Shown: positions 1 through 5,094 of the stretch, in pieces
Numbering within the stretch: the first letter of the stretch is position 1
Layout of the letters: each line of letters begins with the position of its first letter
Source of the DNA: Candidatus Aerophobota bacterium
GTDB taxonomy: Bacteria > Aerophobota > Aerophobia > Aerophobales > B3-G15
Direction of reading: 5' to 3'
Assembly (NCBI GenBank): GCA_003648845.1
Contig: QMQA01000089.1
Coordinates: 1 to 5,858 of the forward strand
Length of the DNA stretch: 5,858 nucleotides
The notes under the pieces: model-generated
Database searches by the model: none
Told to the model about the DNA's origin: nothing
What the model saw: the letters and a program-made list of their open reading frames with translations, nothing else
Position numbers and translations under genes: made by a program

Positions 1-570
1 GAAGAGATACAGAAGGCATCCAATGAAGTTGCTCAAAAGGCAGAAGCTTCTCTGGAAAAAGTCAATGCCCTGCAAAAGCTCCTGGATGAAAATAGAAAGG
101 CTGTGGAGGAGCTCATTCAGGGAATATCCGATGCAGCTGAGGCCAGTGCAACTTCAGCAAAGAATGTCCACGATTTGGAACTGAGAGCAAGAGAAATTGA
201 CAAGATTGTTGATGCCATTGCCAATGTAACTATTCAGACCAATATGCTGGCGGTAAACGGTGCTATAGAGGCAGCCGGAGCAGGTGAGCACGGTCGGGGA
301 TTTGCCGTGGTGGCATCGGATATTCGCAACTTAGCCAGTGAATCAGCGCAAAATGCTGACAAAATTAAGGACTCGGTCCGGGGAATTCAGGAACAGATTG
401 CCCGGGTAGCTCAGGATATAGAACAGGTAGGAATAACAGCCCGGGAGGAAGTGGAACGTGCCAAAAAGACCACACAGGCTCTGGCTCAAGCAGCACAGCA
501 AATGGCTGATGTCCAACAAAGAGTGGAAGAGATAAAGAATGCCGCTGCTGAGAGCCTGAAAGCTATTTAA
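1..570 (+). CDS. Methyl-accepting chemotaxis protein, cytoplasmic signalling domain (5' partial, ends at a premature TAA)
   Basis: The frame is open from base 1, so the N-terminus, including any sensor or membrane part, lies outside the window. The 189 visible residues are long Ala/Glu/Gln-rich helix with the MCP hairpin-tip signature around residues 73-110 (IQTNMLAVNGAIEAAGAGE, then GRGFAVVASDIRNLA). This is the part of a receptor that contacts CheA and CheW, and it belongs to the variant class with NMLAVNG instead of NLLALNA. The usual Arg of EAARAGE is Gly here. The TAA at 568-570 falls part-way down the returning C-terminal helix, before the methylation sites. The same frame continues as unmistakable MCP sequence to 735, so this is a broken gene rather than a natural C-terminus. 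The alternatives are a sequencing error or rare readthrough. The family call is very secure; the functional state is uncertain. Confidence 0.9.
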   Translation, partial: EEIQKASNEVAQKAEASLEKVNALQKLLDENRKAVEELIQGISDAAEASATSAKNVHDLELRAREIDKIVDAIANVTIQTNMLAVNGAIEAAGAGEHGRGFAVVASDIRNLASESAQNADKIKDSVRGIQEQIARVAQDIEQVGITAREEVERAKKTTQALAQAAQQMADVQQRVEEIKNAAAESLKAI

Positions 571-735
571 GAGGCAAGAAAGGGAGTGGATCAGATTGCA
601 TCTGCTGCTCAACAGACCTCCTCTGCCTCTCAAGAGGCCTCCTCTGCTGCCCAGCAGCAGGCTAAGGGGATGGGCGAGCTTGCAACAGCCGTGGAGGAGA
701 TATCGGCTTTAGCTGATGAGCTGCAGAATATGTAA
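571..735 (+). pseudogene. 3' remnant of the same MCP gene, downstream of the in-frame stop
   Basis: Read in the same frame as the upstream MCP, this gives 54 codons beginning EARKGVDQIASAAQQ and ending in ISALADELQNM before TAA at 733-735. This is the standard MCP C-terminal arm. It includes two stretches of methylation-helix type, with Gln/Glu pairs flanked by small residues (around AAQQTSSA and ASQEASSA), and the usual end in the LADEL region. There is no frameshift and no other stop, so one base change (for example CAA for Gln to TAA) explains the interruption. No separate start codon with an SD sequence is evident, so independent translation is unlikely. The lesion looks recent because nothing else in the arm has decayed. 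Confidence 0.8.
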
Positions 736-743
736 CAAAACAA

Positions 744-773
744 GGGGCGGGGAAGTTAAATTAACCCCGCCCC
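744..773. terminator. GC hairpin between the MCP and cheW, terminator-like
   Basis: GGGGCGGGG (744-752) pairs perfectly with CCCCGCCCC (765-773) around a 12-base A/T-rich loop, 9 bases after the MCP's final stop. On the + strand the sequence after it (CATGTAAAATGGG) has no T-run, so it is not a textbook intrinsic terminator for the MCP transcript. On the - strand the hairpin is followed by TTGTTTTGTT, which is better. It could be a weak or attenuating terminator, an mRNA 3'-end stabiliser, or a processing site that sets different MCP and cheW levels. Confidence 0.5.
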
Positions 774-827
774 CATGTAAAATGGGTCAGGTCTTAGTTT
801 AGCCGCAAAAAATTCTTTTATTTTAAA

Positions 828-835
828 AAGGAGGT
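828..835 (+). promoter_or_regulatory. Strong ribosome binding site of the triple-CheW gene
   Basis: AAGGAGGT is a near-perfect anti-SD match. It ends 4 bases before ATG 840 and 10 bases before the second in-frame ATG at 846 (MAM). Either could be the true start; the difference is two residues and leaves the CheW domain intact. Confidence 0.85.
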
Positions 836-839
836 CAAG

Positions 840-2558
840 ATGGCGATGGATACTGAGCGTCAACTGGTGAGTTTCGAAGTAGCCGGAGAGGAGTTCGGGC
901 TTGATATAATCGAAGTTCAGGAAATTATAAAGATACCCGAGATTACCAGAGTACCCAAAGCACCAGAGTTTGTGGAGGGAATAATTAATCTTCGAGGAGG
1001 TGTTCTTCCTATAATTGACTCCCGTCGACGCTTTGACCTGGAAGTGAAGGAATGGACAGATTCTAACAGAATTCTGGTGGCAAACATTGAAGGCAAAATG
1101 ACCGGAATAATTGTTGATTCTGTATCTGAAGTGCTCCGTCTGCCCGAGAGTGCAATTGAACCGGCTCCTTCACTTATGGGAACAGGAGCTGAATACCTGG
1201 AGGGGATAGGTAAACTGGAAGAGGAAGGACGACTTATTAACCTGCTTAATCTGAAAAAATTTCTTGCTATAGAAGGAATGGAGGAGTTTTCAGAAAATCT
1301 TAAATCTATCACCAAGGAAAAAGAAAAGACCAGGGAGGATAAGATGGATAGAAATGTTTCTGATGAGGTTCAACTGGTAGGTTTTAGATTAGGTGAAGAA
1401 CAGTACGCTGTGGGAATCTCGGAAGTTCAGGAGATTATTCGGGTGCCTGAAGTCACCAGAATACCCAAAGCACCAGAGTTTGTGGAGGGTGTAATTAATC
1501 TAAGAGAAAAGGTATTGCCCGTTCTCTCCCTTCGTAAGAAATTTGCCCTGGAAGATGTCAAAAAAATGGACTCCCAGCGCATCATAGTGGTAAACATAGA
1601 CGGAATATCCACTGGAATGATAGTAGATTCAGTATCTGAGGTTCTGCGTCTTCCCAAGAATTCCATTGAACCGCCTCCTCCACTTCTTTCCGGTCTTGAC
1701 ACCGATCATCTGCAGGGGATAGGCAAACTAAAGGATGGTAAAAAACTCCTTCTCCTGCTGGATCTGCACAAGCTCCTTACCACTTCAGAGAAAGAAAAGC
1801 TCTCCCAGTTAAGCAAAACCGGGGAGACCAATATTGATAAAGATAAGAGGGAGGAAAGAAAAATGACCGAGGAGGAACAACTGGTCAGCTTTAAGATAGA
1901 AAATGAAGAATTTGGAGTAAATATTGAGGAAGTTCAGGAGATTATTCGCCTTCCTGAAATTACCAAGGTTCCCCAGGCACCTTTCTTCGTGGAAGGAGTG
2001 ATAAACCTGAGGGGCAATGTTCTTCCGGTGATTGACCTTCGCAAAAGATTTGACCTGGAGGCTACCAAGAAAACCAATGCTACCAGAATTGTGGTTGCCA
2101 ATGTAGAGAGCAAAACCACTGGAATCATAGTAGATTCAGTATCTGAGGTTCTGCGTCTTCCCAAGGATTCCATTGAACCACCTCCTCCAATCATAGCCGG
2201 TATTGAGGCTAAATACCTTCGAGGAATAGGCAAACTTAACGAAGGGAAAAGGCTCCTCATTCTGCTCAATCTGAAGGAAATTTTAACTGTCCGGGAGGAG
2301 GACAAGGTAAGGAAAGAAGAGAAAAAGTCTGTTTCTTCCAGAAAAGAGGAGTCTAAACCCGAACCGGAAAAACTGGAGAAAACCGGGCTGGAAGAGGAAA
2401 AAGAAGTAAAAGAGGCTGAAACTCAAAAAAAGGAAGCTGAACCTGAAGTAGAGCTTCAGAAAGCCGGGATAAAACCGGTAAAAGAGGCTGAAACTAAGGC
2501 AAGAAAAGAAGAAGGAAAGAAAACAGAAAAGACAAAGGAAAAAGAAAAAAATAAATAA
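840..2558 (+). CDS. cheW: Triple CheW-domain chemotaxis coupling protein with a charged C-terminal tail
   Basis: This 572-residue protein has three full CheW domains at about residues 7-146, 176-316 and 344-485. Each has the same landmarks: QLV.F near its start, EVQEII, P.AP.FVEG.INLR, an identical [11 protein letters not shown] and a closing GIGKL with a Leu-rich strand. CheW is normally a single domain of about 150-170 residues that links receptors to CheA, so this is about three times the usual length. The last ~87 residues are low-complexity Lys/Glu sequence, probably disordered, with VKEAET repeated. Domain 2 is the most divergent: it has [11 protein letters not shown] where domains 1 and 3 have LRG.VLPIID or [10 protein letters not shown]. 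Met169 and Met342, at the junctions, each follow an in-frame SD sequence, as if three cheW genes had been fused. The protein should be cytoplasmic and part of a chemoreceptor array. Its stop overlaps the ParA start (TAATG). Confidence 0.95.
   Translation: MAMDTERQLVSFEVAGEEFGLDIIEVQEIIKIPEITRVPKAPEFVEGIINLRGGVLPIIDSRRRFDLEVKEWTDSNRILVANIEGKMTGIIVDSVSEVLRLPESAIEPAPSLMGTGAEYLEGIGKLEEEGRLINLLNLKKFLAIEGMEEFSENLKSITKEKEKTREDKMDRNVSDEVQLVGFRLGEEQYAVGISEVQEIIRVPEVTRIPKAPEFVEGVINLREKVLPVLSLRKKFALEDVKKMDSQRIIVVNIDGISTGMIVDSVSEVLRLPKNSIEPPPPLLSGLDTDHLQGIGKLKDGKKLLLLLDLHKLLTTSEKEKLSQLSKTGETNIDKDKREERKMTEEEQLVSFKIENEEFGVNIEEVQEIIRLPEITKVPQAPFFVEGVINLRGNVLPVIDLRKRFDLEATKKTNATRIVVANVESKTTGIIVDSVSEVLRLPKDSIEPPPPIIAGIEAKYLRGIGKLNEGKRLLILLNLKEILTVREEDKVRKEEKKSVSSRKEESKPEPEKLEKTGLEEEKEVKEAETQKKEAEPEVELQKAGIKPVKEAETKARKEEGKKTEKTKEKEKNK
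945..979 (+). repeat. CheW repeat block A, copy in domain 1
   Basis: This 35-base block matches 1455-1489 in domain 2 with a single mismatch (951/1461), including 28 identical bases at 952-979. It encodes the [12 protein letters not shown] segment. The matching segment of domain 3 has diverged much further in DNA. Confidence 0.9.
1333..1346 (+). promoter_or_regulatory. Internal SD and in-frame ATG before CheW domain 2
   Basis: GGGAGGAT (1333-1340) lies 3 bases upstream of ATG 1344-1346, which is codon 169 and in frame. The ATG opens a stretch ([14 protein letters not shown]) that looks like the N-terminus of a stand-alone CheW. Initiation here would give a 404-residue product with domains 2 and 3. 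The linker is Lys/Glu/Arg-rich, and such codons can mimic an SD by chance, so use of this site is unproven. Confidence 0.45.
1455..1489 (+). repeat. CheW repeat block A, copy in domain 2
   Basis: Direct repeat of 945-979, 510 bases downstream, with one mismatch. It covers codons for [12 protein letters not shown]. Confidence 0.9.
1620..1682 (+). repeat. CheW repeat block B, copy in domain 2
   Basis: These 63 bases match 2127-2189 with two mismatches (1659/2166 and 1673/2180); the first 39 bases are identical. It encodes the [11 protein letters not shown]...IEPPPP segment. Domain 1 encodes nearly the same peptide with many different synonymous codons. Confidence 0.9.
1849..1865 (+). promoter_or_regulatory. 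Internal SD and in-frame ATG before CheW domain 3
   Basis: GGGAGGA (1849-1855) with GGAGG at 1850-1854 sits 8 bases before ATG 1863-1865, which is codon 342 and in frame. The following [10 protein letters not shown] resembles the protein's own first residues ([12 protein letters not shown]). Initiation here would give a 231-residue single-CheW product with the charged tail. Spacing and strength are those of a genuine start; actual use is inferred. Confidence 0.5.
2127..2189 (+). repeat. CheW repeat block B, copy in domain 3
   Basis: Direct repeat of 1620-1682, 507 bases downstream, with two mismatches. It also encodes the [11 protein letters not shown] core and the IEPPPP stretch. Confidence 0.9.
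2406..2495 (+). repeat. Short direct repeat in the coding region for the charged tail
   Basis: The 18-base GTAAAAGAGGCTGAAACT occurs at 2406-2423 and again at 2478-2495, 72 bases apart and in frame, giving VKEAET twice. Both copies follow a CCGGG-containing stretch. This suggests that the Lys/Glu tail has grown by local duplication. Confidence 0.8.
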
Positions 2559-3340
2559 TGGAGCCTGTTAAATCAGAGGTTATCGCTATTGCCAATCCCA
2601 AGGGAGGGTGTGGAAAGACAACCACCGCTGTAAATCTGGCTACCTGTATTGCTTCACTGAAAAGAAAGACACTTTTGATAGACCTTGATCCTCAGGCAAG
2701 TGCTACCATCGGGCTGGGTATTAAACCTTATCTGTGTCGGTTCTCGGCTGGAGAGGTTTTACTGAATTCTGCAAAAGAGGCAGGGGAGGCGGTTTATTCA
2801 ACAAAAGTAAAGAATCTTTTCATTATACCAGCTAAGTCCTCACTTGCTGATGTTGAGACGAAGCTGCGCAAACAAAGTGGAGGAGGACTGGTGTTAAAAA
2901 GCAGGCTAAAACAAATCCTTTCAGGATACGATTATATCTTTATAGATACAAGTCCTTCCCTTGGTGCTCTAACTTTAAATGCCCTTACCATCGCCCAGAG
3001 GATTATTATTCCGGTACAGACCCAGTTTTATGCCTTAAGAGGACTGGGGCAACTTTTGAATATGGTAAATATAGTAAGAGCAAAAGTTAACCCGAATCTT
3101 TGCAGGATCCGGATACTGGCCACCATGTATGATCCCAGAACCAGGCTGAGTCAGAATATCTTAAGCGAGTTAAGAAAAAGATTTGAAAAAGAGCTTTTTA
3201 AGACCATAATTCCCATCAGCACCAGGTTAGCTGAGGCTCCAGCCTATGGAGTTCCTGCACTCCTTTACGATTCTCATTGTAGTGGAACAGTAGCCTACAG
3301 AAAATTGGCTGGAGAGGTAATTGCCGATGAAAAGAGGTGA
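2558..3340 (+). CDS. ParA/Soj/MinD-family ATPase, probably for chemosensory array positioning
   Basis: This 260-residue protein is a complete ParA-type P-loop ATPase of the short Soj form without an N-terminal DNA-binding domain. Visible motifs are the deviant Walker A KGGCGKTT at residues 15-22 with its signature Lys15, LIDLDPQAS with Asp44 (Walker A'), the Walker B strand [13 protein letters not shown] with Asp130, the ParA hallmark [10 protein letters not shown] at about 157-166, and the C-terminal [12 protein letters not shown]. The family dimerises on ATP, binds DNA non-specifically and positions cargo. No parB or parS is visible, and the gene sits inside a che operon directly after a CheW-domain protein, so an array-positioning role like ParC of Vibrio or PpfA of Rhodobacter is more likely than chromosome segregation. 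The start codon overlaps the cheW stop (TAATG); the nearest AAGGA is about 18 bases upstream, so translation is probably coupled. The fold is very secure; the cargo is inferred. Confidence 0.92.
   Translation: MEPVKSEVIAIANPKGGCGKTTTAVNLATCIASLKRKTLLIDLDPQASATIGLGIKPYLCRFSAGEVLLNSAKEAGEAVYSTKVKNLFIIPAKSSLADVETKLRKQSGGGLVLKSRLKQILSGYDYIFIDTSPSLGALTLNALTIAQRIIIPVQTQFYALRGLGQLLNMVNIVRAKVNPNLCRIRILATMYDPRTRLSQNILSELRKRFEKELFKTIIPISTRLAEAPAYGVPALLYDSHCSGTVAYRKLAGEVIADEKR
3311..3317 (+). promoter_or_regulatory. Ribosome binding site that sets the TPR gene start
   Basis: GGAGAGG lies inside the 3' end of the ParA gene, 9 bases before ATG 3327 and only 3 bases before TTG 3321. The spacing favours ATG 3327 over the TTG two codons earlier. 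Confidence 0.65.
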
Positions 3341-3788
3341 GTCTTTTAAAATAAACCTTACCCGTGTTATCCAGGATGTTGAAAAAGAGATAGAGCCAGG
3401 AGAAACTCGGAAAATAATAGAACATCTTATTCCTTCTGCTCATCAATATATTAAGATTGGCCTTAGCTGTTATCACAGGGGAGACTACGATGAGGCAATA
3501 AAACAATTTCAGGAAGCTCTGAAACTAAATCCAGGGAAAGCTGAAATTCACTATAATTTAGGGCTAACCTATCAGGCTAAAGCAAGCTGGGATGAGGCTG
3601 TTGAGGAATATCGGAAAGCTCTTGAGCTTAACCCTGAGGATGCAGAAACACACAATAATTTAGGTATTGTGTATTATAACCAAGGTGACTACCAGAAGGC
3701 TATAGAAGAGTTTAAACTCGCCCTTTCCATCAATCCTGATTTTGAAATAGCCAGAAAGAATCTCAGGTTATTAGAGGAGAGTAAATGA
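3327..3788 (+). CDS. Small TPR-repeat protein (three tetratricopeptide repeats)
   Basis: From ATG 3327 the protein has 153 residues. After an N-terminal part of about 37 residues with no recognised domain come three TPR units of 34 residues at about 38-71, 72-105 and 106-139. Each has the typical pattern (LG..Y, A[IV]..[FY]..AL.[LI]NP), and the set closes with a capping helix. TPRs are protein-binding superhelices, and no signal peptide or membrane segment is seen. The gene overlaps the ParA gene by 14 bases and cheR by 4 (ATGA), so it is translated together with both. TPRs are often fused to CheR (WspC, FrzF), so a role as a separate partner of CheR is plausible. A partner role for ParA is also possible, since the basic N-terminus (MKRGESFK) could in principle stimulate a ParA ATPase. 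Both partner ideas are inference; the repeat call is secure. Confidence 0.9.
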   Translation: MKRGESFKINLTRVIQDVEKEIEPGETRKIIEHLIPSAHQYIKIGLSCYHRGDYDEAIKQFQEALKLNPGKAEIHYNLGLTYQAKASWDEAVEEYRKALELNPEDAETHNNLGIVYYNQGDYQKAIEEFKLALSINPDFEIARKNLRLLEESK

Positions 3789-4582
3789 GCGGGGAAAACT
3801 CCTTCTTAGAGGTGGATTACCGGTATTTCAAAAAGAAAATTCTGGAAAAAAGTGGAGTTGACCTTGATGCTTATAAACCCCGTCAGATGCAGCGCAGGAT
3901 AAAGGAAATCGGTAAAAAAAAGGGATTTTCCACTTTAAGGGAATACTGGCGTTTTCTGGAAAAAAATCCCCGAGAATATGAAACATTTCTGGACTATATA
4001 ACCATAAATTTTTCCGAGTTCTTCCGTGACCCGGATCGCTTCCAGGAACTGGAAAAAAGAATACTTCCAGAACTTTTAAAGAAAACCCCCAATCTCAGGA
4101 TATGGAGTGCAGCCTGTGCTGCAGGGGAGGAACCTTACTCTCTGGCAATTATTCTTGAGGAAAACTACCCTCAGGTAACCACTCGAGTTCTGGCTACAGA
4201 TATAGATGAGGCTGCGCTGAGAAAGGCAAAGATCGGGCTTTACGATAAAATGCATCTGAGGAATGTCTCTCCTGACAGATTGAATAGATTTTTTATCAGA
4301 GAAAATGACAAATTCAGGATAAAAGAAAACATAAAAAGAAGGGTAAAGTTTAAAAAAATAAATTTACTTGAAGGAAAGTTCCCCAGAGAATTTTTCTGGC
4401 TCATCCTCTGCCGTAACATGATTATCTACCTTGAAGATGAGGTCAAAAACGCTTTGATAGCTAAACTCCATGGTGCTTTGAAAAAAGGTGGCATCCTCTT
4501 TCTGGGAGGCACCGAAAAAATACTAAATCCCTCAGAAACTGGGTTTGAACCCATAGGAAACTGCTTTTATCAGAAAATTTAA
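3785..4582 (+). CDS. cheR: CheR, chemoreceptor glutamate O-methyltransferase
   Basis: CheR transfers methyl groups from S-adenosylmethionine (SAM) to receptor glutamates during adaptation. The 265-residue length is typical of a plain CheR without extra domains. The N-terminal helical domain (about 12-90) has YKPRQMQRRI, a basic patch like the receptor-binding helix, and ITINFSEFFRDPDRF, the usual NLT.FFR region with Ser for Thr. The SAM-binding domain has IWSAACAAGEEPYSLA at 106-121 (commonly CSTGEEPYS, so Ala-Ala replaces Ser-Thr), the acidic ATDID at 137-141, LCRNMIIYL at 208-216 and GGILFLGGTE near 235-244. The start is ATG 3785, overlapping the TPR gene's stop (ATGA), with GAGGAG at 3774-3779 at 5-base spacing. 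It belongs in function with the cheD and cheB that follow. Confidence 0.95.
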   Translation: MSGENSFLEVDYRYFKKKILEKSGVDLDAYKPRQMQRRIKEIGKKKGFSTLREYWRFLEKNPREYETFLDYITINFSEFFRDPDRFQELEKRILPELLKKTPNLRIWSAACAAGEEPYSLAIILEENYPQVTTRVLATDIDEAALRKAKIGLYDKMHLRNVSPDRLNRFFIRENDKFRIKENIKRRVKFKKINLLEGKFPREFFWLILCRNMIIYLEDEVKNALIAKLHGALKKGGILFLGGTEKILNPSETGFEPIGNCFYQKI

Positions 4583-4588
4583 AAACTT

Positions 4589-5086
4589 ATGAGTAAAAAA
4601 ATAATAAATGTCGGCATTGGCCAGCTTGAAGTGGCAAGAGCCCCTGCAGTACTCGTTACTCATAATTTAGGCTCCTGTGTTGGTGTTGCTCTTTACGATC
4701 TTCATCATAAAATCGGCGCTCTTGCCCACATAACTTTGCCAAGTTGCACAGGTACAAACAGCTCCTGGAAAAAAAAGAATGATAAATTCGCTGACACTGC
4801 CATACCCCTGATGATCAGGAAAATGGAAGAAATAGGAGCACAACGCGGCTTTACGATAGCTAAAATTGCTGGTGGTGCAGATATGTTTGATCTTCCATCT
4901 AATGCGCCTTTTGAACTGGATATTGGCCGTCAAAACGTGGAAGCGGTAAAGCACTGTCTGCAAAAATATGGTATAACCATAGTCGCAGAAGAAGTCCTGG
5001 GCAATATCCCCCGGACTATGGAATTAGACCTTGCCACAGGAAAGGTCACTCTCAAAACATCGCAAAGAAAAACAAGATTTTTGTGA
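4589..5086 (+). CDS. cheD: CheD, chemoreceptor glutamine deamidase
   Basis: CheD deamidates receptor glutamines to glutamates, creating methylation sites, and in many bacteria it is controlled by CheC; no cheC is visible here. The 165-residue protein is of normal length and keeps the catalytic set: Thr24 and Cys30 in VTHNLGSCVGVALYD and His47 in GALAHITLP. These are evenly offset from Thr21/Cys27/His44 of Thermotoga CheD. Other family marks are KIAGGADMF (92-100), IGRQNVEAV (112-120) and the C-terminal LGNIPRTMELDLATGKV. It starts 6 bases after the cheR stop. No good SD precedes the ATG (the region is A/T-rich), so translation probably relies on ribosomes coming from cheR. Confidence 0.95.
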   Translation: MSKKIINVGIGQLEVARAPAVLVTHNLGSCVGVALYDLHHKIGALAHITLPSCTGTNSSWKKKNDKFADTAIPLMIRKMEEIGAQRGFTIAKIAGGADMFDLPSNAPFELDIGRQNVEAVKHCLQKYGITIVAEEVLGNIPRTMELDLATGKVTLKTSQRKTRFL

Positions 5087-5090
5087 GGGG
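5085..5090 (+). promoter_or_regulatory. Ribosome binding site of cheB
   Basis: GAGGGG overlaps the cheD stop codon and lies 4 bases before ATG 5095. It supports that ATG as the start, giving CheB about 13 residues before the receiver domain; no other ATG occurs before the DDS motif. Confidence 0.7.
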
Positions 5091-5094
5091 AAAA

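Larger units (their letters stand above)
736..839. other. Only sizeable intergenic gap: hairpin plus A/T-rich leader of the cheW gene
   Basis: These 104 bases lie between the MCP's final stop and the triple-CheW start. The first part holds the GC hairpin. From about 807 onward the sequence is A/T-rich and probably unstructured, leading into the SD sequence. I found no convincing sigma-70 or sigma-28 promoter with correct spacing. The downstream genes may therefore be transcribed from upstream, or from a promoter that I cannot recognise. Confidence 0.5.

Noticed and set aside
343..633. - strand open frame opposite the MCP, spanning the in-frame TAA
   Set aside because: Its Leu/Ser/Cys-rich translation is the shadow of an Ala/Glu/Gln-rich coiled coil. 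There is no recognisable domain, and MCP coding continues on both sides of the stop.
568..735. TAA reassigned as a sense codon, or the segment after the stop being a separate small gene
   Set aside because: TAA ends the triple-CheW gene and cheR in this window, so it is a working stop. The segment has no credible start with an SD and is plainly the MCP C-terminal arm.
778..809. Possible sigma-28 (FliA-type) promoter: TAAA at 778-781 and GCCGCAAA at 802-809, near the chemotaxis genes
   Set aside because: The -10-like element matches only 6 of 8 bases, and the spacing between elements is 20 bases instead of about 15, so it is likely chance in an A-rich stretch.
917..2305. Three - strand open frames opposite the CheW domains, encoding similar Arg/Ser-rich peptides
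   Set aside because: Their mutual similarity simply mirrors the CheW triplication on the + strand. They have no family features, and the + strand frame is unmistakably coding.
2545..2558. Seven-A run at the end of the triple-CheW gene as a -1 frameshift site that could fuse CheW to the ParA ATPase
   Set aside because: ParA is in the -1 frame, but that frame meets TAA at 2552-2554 directly after the slip site, so no fusion would form. The TAATG overlap fits termination-reinitiation better.
3321..3326. TTG start for the TPR protein, two codons before ATG 3327
   Set aside because: The SD GGAGAGG would be only 3 bases away from TTG but 9 from ATG, and ATG is the more usual start.
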